A stretch of 9,772 nucleotides of DNA from the NCBI GenBank assembly GCA_937877675.1, contig CALEIS010000029.1, positions 1-9,772 of the forward strand, in the 5' to 3' direction. Positions 1 through 7,670 of the stretch are shown here, one piece after another (the stretch's first letter is position 1; each line of letters begins with the position of its first letter). A program made the position numbers and the translations under genes. This stretch comes from an uncultured Clostridia bacterium. GTDB lineage: Bacteria > Bacillota > Clostridia > Oscillospirales > Acutalibacteraceae. A model generated the notes under the pieces. The model was not told the DNA's origin. It saw nothing but the letters and a program-made list of their open reading frames with translations, and made no database searches.

Positions 1-2
1 TC

Positions 3-353
3 ACAAACACAATTTTCCGTAATCACCTTGACGGCAGAGCATTCTGTAATGACCCAGACGTATTCTTCCTTCGTGACATCAATATCGGTTATAACTGGGA
101 ACAGAAACTCCTTCATGGTAAAGTTAACTCTGTTTGTGGTAACGTTCTCTTCGTTTCTGATAATGCTGGAGATTTTGACGACAACAGAATTGATGTTCTT
201 AAGGATTTCTTCAAGGATAAGAATTATAAGGTTAATTTTGCTGAATTTGTTGGTGAAGATGTAATTCGTCTTGACTTTACAGAAGATGGCGTTGAAAAGA
301 GCCTTACATTGAATCTTGATTCAGGTGAAAGCAACATATTTGATGTACTTTAA
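3..353 (+). CDS. Alpha-galactosidase-like glycoside hydrolase, C-terminal fragment (5' end outside window)
   Basis: The open frame enters at the left edge and ends at TAA 351-353, giving the last 116 residues of a larger enzyme. The fragment begins TNTIFRNHLDGRAFCNDPD and continues with an FFLRD segment and a VLFVSDN segment. From memory this R-A-F-x-N-D-P-D-V-F-x-L-R-D pattern followed by L-F-x-S-D-N is typical of the end of the catalytic barrel in GH36/clan-D alpha-galactosidases, and a short beta-rich C-terminal domain follows. Such enzymes release terminal galactose from raffinose-type oligosaccharides or galactomannan. The catalytic nucleophile and acid lie upstream of the window and cannot be checked. 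The GH4 gene starts 12 bases downstream, so the two are probably co-transcribed. A related alpha-glycosidase of the same clan (GH27 or GH31-like) is the main alternative. Confidence 0.72.
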   Translation, partial: TNTIFRNHLDGRAFCNDPDVFFLRDINIGYNWEQKLLHGKVNSVCGNVLFVSDNAGDFDDNRIDVLKDFFKDKNYKVNFAEFVGEDVIRLDFTEDGVEKSLTLNLDSGESNIFDVL

Positions 354-354
354 T

Positions 355-360
355 AGGTGA
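355..360 (+). promoter_or_regulatory. Ribosome binding site deciding the GH4 start
   Basis: AGGTGA lies 5 bases before ATG 366. A GTG at 357 is in the same frame but falls inside this Shine-Dalgarno sequence, so ATG 366 is the better start. Confidence 0.75.
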
Positions 361-365
361 ATATT

Positions 366-1733
366 ATGAAGTTAGCAGTTATCGGCGGTGGCGGAGTCCG
401 TTCAATGTTTTTGGCAAAAAGTATTGCGGGTAGAGCCGAAAAGATGGGCATTACTGACCTTGTCTTTATGGATAACAATGAAAAGAAACTGAATATTTAC
501 GGCAAGATGGCGAGAGAAGTCTCTCGCCGTCTTTGTCCTGTTTTGAATTTTACTTTGACAACGGATGCGAAGGAAGCAATTACCGATGCAGATTATGTAA
601 TTACAACTATCCGTGCAGGTGGGGACAGAATGCGTTGTCGTGACGAGAGAATTGCTCTTGATATGGGTATTCTCGGTCAGGAAACAACGGGTGCAGCTGG
701 TTTTTCCTTTGCTATGAGAAGTATTCCTGCCCTTAAAGAGTATTGCGAACTTGTGAAGCAATATGCAAAGCCCGGTGCTATGGTGTTTAATTTCACAAAC
801 CCTGCAGGTGTTGTATCACAGACACTTCGTGATATGGGATATGATTTTACTTATGGCATCTGCGATGCTCCAAGCGGAATGTTAAGACGATTTGAGGAAC
901 TATACGGATATTCTGAAAATTATCTTGATGCACTTTGCTATGGACTTAATCATTTGTCATTCTTCAAATATATCAAGGCAGATGGTGTTGATATTACAAG
1001 TAAAATTGTAAGTGATGACGAGGCATATAAAAATACTGATTTGCGTTATTTCAGCAAAGATTTTTTAATGCGTAAACAGTATGTGCCAAATGAATATATG
1101 TACTATTTCTACAATCGTGAAAAGGCTGTTGAGAATATTTTGGGTGCAGAGTGTACTCGTGGTGAGCAGATTGCAGAGATTAACGAAAAAATGACAGAAG
1201 AATTATCAAATATCGATATTGAAAAAGACTTTGAAAAAGCACTCGCAATTTTTGATTATTACTATGGTCTTCGTGAAGGCTCATATATGGCAAGTGAAAC
1301 AGGGGAGAAGAGAAATTCTACTTGGCATTTTGATATGTATGCTCCTGATGACGGTGGTTATGCAGGTGTTGCACTTGGCATTATTGATGCAAAAAATTCA
1401 ACAGAAAAAACAAGAATGATTGCGTGTATCCCAAACGATAACAAGGCTTTGGATTTCCTCAGTGAGAGTGATACTGTTGAGATTTCTTGTGAAATTGTTG
1501 GCGGAAAGGTAACACCAATAAAAATTGGTGATGTTCCATTTGAAAATAAAGAGATTATAACAAGAGTAAAGGCTTATGAGCGACTCGCTTCAAAGGCAAT
1601 TATAAATTGCGATAGAGAAAGTGCTGTTGATTGTTTGTATCTTCATCCTTTAGTTGGCTCATATTCACTTGCTGAAAAACTTGTTGACAAATATATTGAA
1701 CTTAACAAAGATTTTACGGGAGAATGGAAATGA
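366..1733 (+). CDS. GH4 family NAD-dependent glycosidase, 6-phospho-beta-glucosidase-like
   Basis: This 455-residue protein has the usual length and layout of glycoside hydrolase family 4. These cytoplasmic enzymes cleave (often 6-phosphorylated) glycosides by an oxidation-elimination mechanism using NAD+ and a divalent metal such as Mn2+. An N-terminal Rossmann fold starts with KLAVIGGGGVRS (residues 2-13). Next come TIRAGG (81-86), GQETTG (104-109) and NFTNPAG (142-148). The metal-binding Cys is probably C166 in ICDAPSG and the partner His is H196 in GLNHLSF; a Tyr-rich stretch at 244-249 probably holds the catalytic Tyr. The C-terminal VKAYERL and LHPLV segments match phospho-beta-glucosidase-type members. 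The CDAP motif is not the CNxP that I recall for typical beta-6-phosphoglucosidases, so substrate and anomer are open. ATG 366 is preferred over an in-frame GTG at 357. Its last codons overlap the PfkB gene. Confidence 0.85.
   Translation: MKLAVIGGGGVRSMFLAKSIAGRAEKMGITDLVFMDNNEKKLNIYGKMAREVSRRLCPVLNFTLTTDAKEAITDADYVITTIRAGGDRMRCRDERIALDMGILGQETTGAAGFSFAMRSIPALKEYCELVKQYAKPGAMVFNFTNPAGVVSQTLRDMGYDFTYGICDAPSGMLRRFEELYGYSENYLDALCYGLNHLSFFKYIKADGVDITSKIVSDDEAYKNTDLRYFSKDFLMRKQYVPNEYMYYFYNREKAVENILGAECTRGEQIAEINEKMTEELSNIDIEKDFEKALAIFDYYYGLREGSYMASETGEKRNSTWHFDMYAPDDGGYAGVALGIIDAKNSTEKTRMIACIPNDNKALDFLSESDTVEISCEIVGGKVTPIKIGDVPFENKEIITRVKAYERLASKAIINCDRESAVDCLYLHPLVGSYSLAEKLVDKYIELNKDFTGEWK
1718..1722 (+). 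promoter_or_regulatory. Ribosome binding site deciding the PfkB kinase start
   Basis: GGGAG lies 7 bases before ATG 1730. The earlier in-frame ATG at 1724 is only 1 base from it, too close for initiation. The chosen ATG overlaps the GH4 stop as ATGA, which suggests translational coupling. Confidence 0.7.
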
Positions 1734-2635
1734 GTTTTGTTGCTGCTTTTGGAAAATTGAATGTGGATTTACTCTATTCAGGTATGCCAAGAATTCCAAA
1801 TGAGGGTGAAGAAATTTACTCAAAGGATTTCAGAGTTTGCCTTGGTGGTGGTTTACCTGCAACAATGATAAATTGTTCTCGTTTAGGTGTGCCTGCAAAA
1901 ATCGGCACATTTTTAGGTGACGATATGTTTTCAAACTTTGCAAGAGGTGAACTCGAAAAAAGTGGCACAAAGTATGAAATTTTTGAAAGCAAAAACTATC
2001 CTTTGAATGTGACATCTGCAATTATCACAGAAAAAGACAGAACTTTTGTGTCCTATGGTGGCACGGAAACTTATTCTGACAAAATGCTTGAAAAAATCTA
2101 TAATTGCTTAAAAGGAGCAAAGGTTGTTGCTATGCAGGAAAAACTTATTCCTGTTTATAAGCAACTCAAAAAGGAAGGCACCATTTTAGTTCTTGATACG
2201 GGTTATAGTGATGATATGTCCTTTGAAAAACATAAGGACTTAATCGAAATTGCAGATTATTACACTCCAAATATTGATGAAACTGAAAAACTGACAGGCA
2301 CAAAAGACTATAAAGAAGCACTTAAAATTTTGGGTGAACACTTTGAAAAGCCAATAGTAAAACTCGGCAAAGGTGGTTGTGCAGGGTTTGACGGTGACTA
2401 TTTTGTGGTAGATAATATTGACGAATTCAAGTGCATTGATGCAACTGGTGCAGGGGATGCTTTCCTTTCAGGCTTTATCTACGGATTATATAATAATTTT
2501 GATTTCAGAAAATGTATTTTAGCAGGTAATATTACTGGTGGTAAATGTGTTACAGGAATCGGTTGTTTAACAGAATATATAAATGAAAAAGAAATTGTGG
2601 AATATCTTAGTAAATACGATTTCTTAATTAGGTGA
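1730..2635 (+). CDS. PfkB/ribokinase-family sugar kinase
   Basis: This 301-residue cytoplasmic kinase transfers phosphate from ATP to a sugar or sugar-like substrate. The N-terminal half carries the substrate-binding part, with FGKLNVDLL (7-15) and a Gly-rich GGGLPA segment (39-44), followed by the LG that closes PfkB signature 1. The conserved PNIDETEKLTG (180-190) and VKLGKGG (210-216) follow. Signature 2 is complete in DATGAGDAF (237-245), where D243 is the expected catalytic base and the Gly-rich loop forms the anion hole. Length is normal for the family. Start ATG 1730 overlaps the GH4 stop. Position between a GH4 glycosidase and a transporter suggests it phosphorylates a released monosaccharide (fructokinase-like or ribokinase-like), but the family also covers nucleosides and other sugars, so the substrate is not assigned. 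Confidence 0.88.
   Translation: MSFVAAFGKLNVDLLYSGMPRIPNEGEEIYSKDFRVCLGGGLPATMINCSRLGVPAKIGTFLGDDMFSNFARGELEKSGTKYEIFESKNYPLNVTSAIITEKDRTFVSYGGTETYSDKMLEKIYNCLKGAKVVAMQEKLIPVYKQLKKEGTILVLDTGYSDDMSFEKHKDLIEIADYYTPNIDETEKLTGTKDYKEALKILGEHFEKPIVKLGKGGCAGFDGDYFVVDNIDEFKCIDATGAGDAFLSGFIYGLYNNFDFRKCILAGNITGGKCVTGIGCLTEYINEKEIVEYLSKYDFLIR
2630..2635 (+). promoter_or_regulatory. Ribosome binding site deciding the MATE start
   Basis: AGGTGA, containing the PfkB stop codon, lies 4 bases before ATG 2640. An in-frame TTG at 2637 would be 1 base away and is not credible. Confidence 0.65.
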
Positions 2636-2639
2636 TTTG

Positions 2640-4010
2640 ATGAATAAAAAACTTGATATTTCACAACAAATGGCAACTGCACCTGTTTGGAGTTTGATTA
2701 TTAAACTCAGCATTCCTGCAATTCTTGCTCAGGTTGTGAATCTTCTTTACAACATTGTTGATAGAATTTACATCGGTCACATGGGCAATGTTGGGACAAT
2801 GGCCATTACGGGTGTTGGACTTTGCTTTCCTATTATTTCGTTGATTTCAGCATTCACAATGCTTATTGCTCAAGGTGGTGCACCTCGTGCAGCTATTGAG
2901 ATGGGAAAAGGGAATATTGCTAGAGCAGAAAAAATACTCGGAAGTTGTTTTTCAACACTTATTGCGTTGTCGGTAATACTAACAACAGTATTTCTGTTGT
3001 TTGGTGAAAAATTTTTGATGCTTTTTGGTGCAAGTGAAAGCACAATTATCTATGCCTTGCCTTATATGAAAATTTATGTGGCGGGTTCGATTTTTGTAAT
3101 GTTTTCTTTGGGACTCAATATGTTTATCACAACCCAAGGATTTACAAAAATCAGTATGGCAACAGTACTTATAGGTGCAATTTGCAACATAATTCTTGAC
3201 CCTGTTTTTATTTTTGGTTTTAAATTGGGTGTTAAGGGTGCTGCCTTTGCAACAATTATTTCTCAGGCAATTTCTGCTATATGGGTGTTGTCATTTTTAA
3301 CTGGAAAGAAAACTAAATTAAGAATAAGAAAAGAAAATCTCTTGCCTGATATGAAAATTCTTCTTCCTGTGTTAGCTCTTGGTGTTTCACCATTTGTTAT
3401 GAATGCAACGGAAGCAGTAATTAATGTGGCATTTAATTCATCGCTACAAAAATATGGTGGAGATATTGCTGTTGGTGCCATGACAATCTGCACGACAATA
3501 TTCCAGATGGTATGGGTACCTGCACAAGGAATCGGTCAAGGTGCACAACCAATAATTAGTTACAACTATGGTGCAAAGAATGTTGATAGAGTTAAGCAAA
3601 CATTCAAAGCATTCCTTATTATATGTTTTACATTTATATTTGCATTTGGTATGGTAATCCAGTTGTTCCCACGAGTTTTCATTGGTATTTTTAATGACAA
3701 TCCTGAACTTGTGGAAATGGCCACATGGACACTTCGATTGTATGGTTGTGCTATGGTGTTCTTTGGAATACAAATGGCTGTACAACAAACATTTATTGCT
3801 CTTGGCAAGGCAAAGGCTTCGCTTTTTATTGCGTGTTTACGAAAAGTCATTCTTTTGGTACCACTCATCTACATCTTGCCAAACTTTTTTGAAAATAAAG
3901 TTTTTGCAGTGTTCCTTGCAGAGCCAGTATCCGATGCAATTTCTATTACAACGGCGGCTATTGTGTTTTTCTTTGTATTTAGAAAAGAAATGAAAGAACT
4001 ATCAAAATAA
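2640..4010 (+). CDS. MATE-family efflux transporter (MepA-like)
   Basis: This 456-residue integral membrane protein is hydrophobic along its length, with about twelve predicted membrane spans in two similar halves, as expected for the MATE superfamily of Na+ or H+ coupled exporters. Typical elements are the N-terminal SIPAILAQVVNLLYNIVD segment, GLCFPI in the second span, the LDPVFIFGFKLGVKGAA stretch after the fifth span, and AQGIGQGAQPIISYNYGA in the second half (the family's G-Q-G-x-Q-P-I-x-x-Y-N-Y-G-A pattern). It starts 4 bases after the PfkB stop, so it belongs to the same operon as the sugar enzymes. MATE proteins are best known for drug and cation efflux; a role linked to sugar metabolism is only suggested by location. 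It ends 72 bases before the FGGY kinase, with no clear terminator between them. Confidence 0.9.
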   Translation: MNKKLDISQQMATAPVWSLIIKLSIPAILAQVVNLLYNIVDRIYIGHMGNVGTMAITGVGLCFPIISLISAFTMLIAQGGAPRAAIEMGKGNIARAEKILGSCFSTLIALSVILTTVFLLFGEKFLMLFGASESTIIYALPYMKIYVAGSIFVMFSLGLNMFITTQGFTKISMATVLIGAICNIILDPVFIFGFKLGVKGAAFATIISQAISAIWVLSFLTGKKTKLRIRKENLLPDMKILLPVLALGVSPFVMNATEAVINVAFNSSLQKYGGDIAVGAMTICTTIFQMVWVPAQGIGQGAQPIISYNYGAKNVDRVKQTFKAFLIICFTFIFAFGMVIQLFPRVFIGIFNDNPELVEMATWTLRLYGCAMVFFGIQMAVQQTFIALGKAKASLFIACLRKVILLVPLIYILPNFFENKVFAVFLAEPVSDAISITTAAIVFFFVFRKEMKELSK

Positions 4011-4014
4011 ATAC

Positions 4015-4043
4015 TGTACAAAAATAGTTCTTTGTGATAAGAT
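4015..4043 (+). promoter_or_regulatory. Possible promoter of the FGGY kinase gene
   Basis: TGTACA (4015-4020, 4 of 6 matches to TTGACA) is separated by 17 bases from TAAGAT (4038-4043, 5 of 6 matches to TATAAT). The -10 box is preceded by TGA, giving an extended -10 element. Transcription would start near 4050, about 33 bases before the kinase ATG. Read-through from the upstream operon is equally possible because no terminator is seen after the MATE gene. Confidence 0.45.
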
Positions 4044-4082
4044 TACTTTGTAAACGACTTATGTGGTTGGAGGAAAGAGAAA

Positions 4083-5696
4083 ATGGAAAAAGAAATCTAT
4101 GCTCTTGCGTTTGACATTGGTACAACTGGTGTTAAAACTTGTTTGTTTAAAATAGGCAAGACAATTGAACTTATTTCAGCGGCAAGTGAGGGTTATAAAC
4201 TTTATATTATGCCTAATGGTGGTGCTGAGCAGGACCCTAATGAATGGTGGGCAGCTATGTGCTCAACATCAAAAAAAGTTATTGCAGAGTCAGGTGTTGA
4301 CCCTAAAAATATTTATGGTATTTCATTCTGCTCACAGATGCAAGGTCTTGTGCTTGTTGATAAAGACGGAAATCATGTTCGTCGTGCATTCAGCTATATG
4401 GACCAGAGAGCTACTGAAGAAATCAAAAAGGGTATGGCTTACGGACCACAGATTGCAGGTGGCAACATCTTTAAACTTCTCCCATCACTTGCAATTACAG
4501 GTGCAGCAGCATTAAGTGTTAAGGACCCTGTATGGAAATACAAGTGGACAGAGGCTAATGAGCCTGAAAACTTCAAAAGAGTACATAAATGGCTTGATGT
4601 TAAGGAATATCTTATCTGTCGTATGACTGGTGAGTTTGTAATGACAAAGGACTCTGCTTTCGGTGCACTTCTCTATGACCTTAAAAAGCAGGATTGGAGC
4701 CCTACAGTATGCAAACTTTTAGGTGTTGATATGAAACATCTTGCTCGTATAGCAGATTGTACAGAAAAAATTGGTGAGCTTCGTCCACAGCAGGCTGAGG
4801 AATTGGGTCTTGTTCCTGGAATTTCAGTTTATGGTGGTGGCGGTGACGCTACTCTTATCGGTGTTGGTGCAGGTGCAACAGAGCTTGGTGACACTCATAT
4901 TTATCAGGGTACATCTGGTTGGGTTTCAACAGTTACAGACAAGAGTGTTGTTGACTCAAGCACAATGATGGCAGCTGTTGTTGGTGCAGAAGATGGCATT
5001 TATAACTACTTCGGTGAACTTGAAACAGCAGGTAAGTGTGTTGAGTGGGTTAAGGACCATTTAGCGCTTGACGAAATCGATATTTATCTTGATAAACAAC
5101 AAGCCCTTAAACTTAAAACTGCGGATATGGAAGTTGTTTATACAAATCTTTATGACTATATGATGGCTGTTGTGGATTCAATTCCTGCAGGTAGTGGTGG
5201 AGTAATCTTTACACCATGGCTTCATGGTAACCGTTGCCCATTTGAAGACCCAAATTCAAGAGGAATGTTCTTTAATATCAGCCTTGACACAGGTAAGACA
5301 GAACTTATTAGAGCAGTTGTTGAAGGTGTTTGCTTCCATCTTCGTTGGTTTATTGAAACTGAGGAAAAGAAGGTTAAAACTTCAAATACAATTCGTTTCG
5401 TTGGCGGTGGTGCTTTATCAGCTGTAACTGCTCAGATTCTTGCTGACTGTACAGGTAGAGTAATCGAAACTGTTGCAAGTCCTCAAAACGTTGGTGCTGT
5501 GGGTGCTGCTGTGCTTATTGCGGTTAATGCAGGTATCATTCCAAGCGTTCGAGATGCAAAGAAGCTTATTCCTGCTGTAAACACATTCACTCCTAACAAG
5601 GAAAACAAGGCTGTTTACGATAAGAACTTTGAAGTGTTTAAGAAACTTTATAAGTCAAACAAGGAAAATTTCGCAGCACTTAATTCATTGAACTAA
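4083..5696 (+). CDS. FGGY-family carbohydrate kinase (xylulokinase-like)
   Basis: This 537-residue cytoplasmic kinase belongs to the FGGY family of ATP-dependent sugar kinases. The N-terminal phosphate-binding motif is FDIGTTGVK (10-18), followed by a QMQG segment (85-88) in the place of QMHG in xylulokinases, and SYMDQRA (104-110). GGGGDA (251-256) supplies the probable catalytic base D255, and GTSGWV (276-281) is the second phosphate loop. In the C-terminal half, PWLHGNRCPFEDPNSRG (378-394) and GGGALS (441-446) match the xylulokinase type. It is some 40 residues longer than typical XylB. GGAGG at 4069-4073 sits 9 bases before the ATG. A strong terminator follows. Xylulose is the first guess, but FGGY substrates (ribulose, fuculose, erythritol, others) cannot be told apart by eye, and no isomerase lies nearby to help. 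Confidence 0.88.
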   Translation: MEKEIYALAFDIGTTGVKTCLFKIGKTIELISAASEGYKLYIMPNGGAEQDPNEWWAAMCSTSKKVIAESGVDPKNIYGISFCSQMQGLVLVDKDGNHVRRAFSYMDQRATEEIKKGMAYGPQIAGGNIFKLLPSLAITGAAALSVKDPVWKYKWTEANEPENFKRVHKWLDVKEYLICRMTGEFVMTKDSAFGALLYDLKKQDWSPTVCKLLGVDMKHLARIADCTEKIGELRPQQAEELGLVPGISVYGGGGDATLIGVGAGATELGDTHIYQGTSGWVSTVTDKSVVDSSTMMAAVVGAEDGIYNYFGELETAGKCVEWVKDHLALDEIDIYLDKQQALKLKTADMEVVYTNLYDYMMAVVDSIPAGSGGVIFTPWLHGNRCPFEDPNSRGMFFNISLDTGKTELIRAVVEGVCFHLRWFIETEEKKVKTSNTIRFVGGGALSAVTAQILADCTGRVIETVASPQNVGAVGAAVLIAVNAGIIPSVRDAKKLIPAVNTFTPNKENKAVYDKNFEVFKKLYKSNKENFAALNSLN

Positions 5697-5703
5697 AAAT
5701 ATC

Positions 5704-5734
5704 GGGGGTGGAAAAAATCTACCCCCATTTTTTT
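5704..5734 (+). terminator. Rho-independent terminator after the FGGY kinase
   Basis: GGGGGT (5704-5709) pairs with ACCCCC (5721-5726) around an 11-base A-rich loop, followed by a run of seven T (5728-5734). It closes the sugar-gene region and lies 7 bases after the kinase stop. Confidence 0.88.
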
Positions 5735-5735
5735 G

Positions 5736-5764
5736 TTGCAATAATATATTAAAAACTGTATAAT
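5736..5764 (+). promoter_or_regulatory. Sigma-A promoter of the 598-residue membrane protein gene
   Basis: TTGCAA (5736-5741) and a perfect TATAAT (5759-5764) are separated by 17 bases. It sits directly after the preceding terminator; the start of transcription would be near 5771, about 23 bases before the gene. Confidence 0.8.
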
Positions 5765-5781
5765 AAATTTATACTTTTGTC

Positions 5782-5788
5782 GGAGGTG
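5782..5788 (+). promoter_or_regulatory. Ribosome binding site supporting a TTG start
   Basis: GGAGGTG lies 5 bases before TTG 5794. No ATG or GTG in the same frame is placed correctly after it, so TTG is taken as the start codon. Confidence 0.75.
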
Positions 5789-5793
5789 TAATT

Positions 5794-7590
5794 TTGGCAG
5801 ACAAAAAATCTATTTTTGATAAGTATAAATCCATTGACGAAAATGGTGAAATAAAAGAAGAGTCCGTTGAAGAACAATCTACTCAGGAAATTGTGCCTGA
5901 AATCATTGTTGAGCCAGAAGATGTGAAAACTGAAACGGTAGAGACAACTGTTGTGGATGAAGCAATTCCTTCCGAATATAACTTCAAGGACGATGGATAT
6001 GATGAGATTGGTGAGATTCTTAAATCAATTTCATTAAAAGAAAATGCTATCAGTGTTGCATCTGAAATTGAGACAGAGCCTGAGGTTACAGTAGCGGTAA
6101 ACGAAACTGTTGAGGATGAAGTTGTTGTAAATGATGTTGATGCAACAGAAACTTCTGTCAATGAGATTCCAGTGGTTGTTGAGAACCCTGAAACAGGGAA
6201 AAAAGAAAAAAAGAAAAAGCAGCCCAAAGAAAAGAAAGTAAAAGAGCCAAAAGAGAAAAAAGAAAAGAAACCTAAGGAAGAAGTAGAAAGAGCAGAGCCA
6301 GAACCTGCAACAAAAATGGACTACTTTACTATTATCATAGCGTTGGTTGCTGTGGCTTTGGCAATTGCTTTTGTTGTGGTTAAATATTTTCCTAGCAGAC
6401 AAGAGGGTGTTTCTGGTGAAACAACTACTGTGGCTTCAGAACAAGAGTTAGCAAGTATTCAGATGTTTAGAGATGGATATCTTACTAATTTGGTGCAGAG
6501 TGATATTCCAGATGTTTTCTATCAATTCTCATCGGATTATAGTATTCAGTATTATCAGTACAGAGAAAACAGAATGGTGCCTGTACAGACAACAGGTGTA
6601 ATTCCTGCAAATGTGGATTATGGTCCAACAAAAATTACTGTTGATATTGAATATGTTCAATTGGGAGATAAAGTTTTCGGTGTGGGAATATTCCGTCCAA
6701 GTGAACATCCAGGTGTGCCATTGTACAATATTCAGAGTATTATTTTCAAGATGACTGATATGCCGGTGGGATATGGCTCAGAAGAAAAAGCACTCTTACT
6801 TGCAAAGATTGTCAGAGGTGTTTCCATTGAAAGTGAGTTTGACGAGTGGGCAGAAAGTTACACAATGGATATGAGCACAGGAAAAACATCGAGATTCCTG
6901 AAAATCATCAATAGAAACACTGACCCTACTACAGGTACTTATGTTGAGGATTTCTGCGTATTAACAGAGTCAGGCTATAAGTCAACAAGTGGAAAAATTC
7001 CATTCTTTACTGCAAGAGATTATGATGTTGGCGTTGAAAGTGAAGATATTTATGTAAAGAACGGCAGTGGCGAATCTGTTTTAATAAGAAATGCATCGAG
7101 AAGACTGTTGATAGTTGAAGGTGATGCGGTAATCTTCATGAGAAAAACAGAAACAGGCTTTAATATCTTGCGTAAGGAAAATGGAAAAGAAAGTCTTGTG
7201 TTTAAATTCACTGGTGAGTTTAATAAATGTATGTTTGCAGGTGACTATATCTTAGATAAAGAGAAAGCAACTCTCTATAATTTGAGAACAGGCGAAGAAA
7301 AACTGGTTGTTGGATATAAGATGACATCACCTGAAGAGATGAAAGTGAGTCCTGACGGAAGATACCTTATCGTTATGGGTACTATGAAGAATATTATGGA
7401 CTATCAGGTTCATGTGTTTGACCTTCAAACAGGCTCTTATGCAAAGTATATTGAGAAAAACTATTCTACAGTTCCAGGTCATACAAAAAATCTTGCATTT
7501 ATTGATAACCATACAGTAATGTATATGCTTATCGACCCTAATCGTGGCAGAGAATGTGTAGTACTTGATTTGGCATTGGCATTTGAATAA
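5794..7590 (+). CDS. Single-pass membrane protein, charged cytoplasmic tail and propeller-like extracellular part; function unknown
   Basis: I do not recognise this 598-residue protein as a named family. Residues 1-133 are acidic and rich in Glu, Val and Thr, and look disordered. Residues 134-163 are strongly basic, with repeated K-K-x-K and P-K-E-K units. One membrane helix spans about 176-198 (FTIIIALVAVALAIAFVVV). With no N-terminal signal peptide and a basic segment before the helix, the tail should be cytoplasmic and the remaining 400 residues outside. The extracellular part is beta-rich; near residue 518 there is SPDGRYLIV, followed by a VFDLQTG repeat-like piece, as seen in blades of TolB/WD40-like propellers. 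The TTG start is supported by GGAGGTG 5 bases upstream. It forms its own transcription unit, with a promoter and a terminator on either side. A cell-surface sensor or adaptor is possible, but this is a guess. Confidence 0.8.
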   Translation: MADKKSIFDKYKSIDENGEIKEESVEEQSTQEIVPEIIVEPEDVKTETVETTVVDEAIPSEYNFKDDGYDEIGEILKSISLKENAISVASEIETEPEVTVAVNETVEDEVVVNDVDATETSVNEIPVVVENPETGKKEKKKKQPKEKKVKEPKEKKEKKPKEEVERAEPEPATKMDYFTIIIALVAVALAIAFVVVKYFPSRQEGVSGETTTVASEQELASIQMFRDGYLTNLVQSDIPDVFYQFSSDYSIQYYQYRENRMVPVQTTGVIPANVDYGPTKITVDIEYVQLGDKVFGVGIFRPSEHPGVPLYNIQSIIFKMTDMPVGYGSEEKALLLAKIVRGVSIESEFDEWAESYTMDMSTGKTSRFLKIINRNTDPTTGTYVEDFCVLTESGYKSTSGKIPFFTARDYDVGVESEDIYVKNGSGESVLIRNASRRLLIVEGDAVIFMRKTETGFNILRKENGKESLVFKFTGEFNKCMFAGDYILDKEKATLYNLRTGEEKLVVGYKMTSPEEMKVSPDGRYLIVMGTMKNIMDYQVHVFDLQTGSYAKYIEKNYSTVPGHTKNLAFIDNHTVMYMLIDPNRGRECVVLDLALAFE

Positions 7591-7600
7591 AATTTGTCGA

Positions 7601-7626
7601 AAAGACACCTTTGGGTGTCTTTTTTT
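7601..7626 (+). terminator. Rho-independent terminator after the membrane protein gene
   Basis: AGACACC (7603-7609) pairs with GGTGTCT (7614-7620) over a 4-base loop, extended by A-T pairs, with T residues 7620-7626 following. It lies 10 bases after the stop codon. Confidence 0.9.
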
Positions 7627-7652
7627 GTAACAAAAAGAAAGCGTAATACGAT
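7625..7652 (+). promoter_or_regulatory. Possible weak promoter for the peptidase gene
   Basis: TTGTAA (7625-7630) and TACGAT (7647-7652) are 16 bases apart, each with about four matches to consensus. The -35 box overlaps the end of the terminator T-run. Some promoter is needed here because a terminator lies just upstream, but these exact boxes are uncertain; TATAGT at 7654-7659 is another possible -10. Confidence 0.35.
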
Positions 7653-7663
7653 ATATAGTTGTG

Positions 7664-7670
7664 AAAGGAG
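7664..7670 (+). promoter_or_regulatory. Orphan Shine-Dalgarno-like site in the peptidase leader
   Basis: AAAGGAG is a strong ribosome binding sequence, but no start codon follows at working distance. It is 51 bases upstream of the peptidase ATG, whose own site is only a weak GAGAG-type purine stretch (7711-7719). Confidence 0.4.

Noticed and set aside
28..264. Open frame of 78 residues at the left edge
   Set aside because: It overlaps in another frame the alpha-galactosidase C-terminus, which has clear family sequence and connects to the operon; the 78-residue frame has no ribosome site.
3263..3868. Minus-strand open frames opposite the MATE gene
   Set aside because: Antisense shadows of a well-matched membrane protein gene, with no start signals.
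4019..4035. Possible terminator between the MATE and FGGY genes (ACAAA/TTTGT)
   Set aside because: Only a 5-base AT-rich stem with no T-run; too weak to call.
6193..6290. Purine-rich tract suggesting a repeat or a regulatory DNA element
   Set aside because: Explained by Lys and Glu codons of the basic tail segment; units are irregular and in frame.
5883..6402. Long minus-strand open frames opposite the membrane protein gene
   Set aside because: They mirror the Glu/Lys/Val-rich codons of the + strand gene, giving Ser/Thr- or Phe/Leu-rich sequence; there is no ribosome site, and + strand promoter and terminator explain the region.
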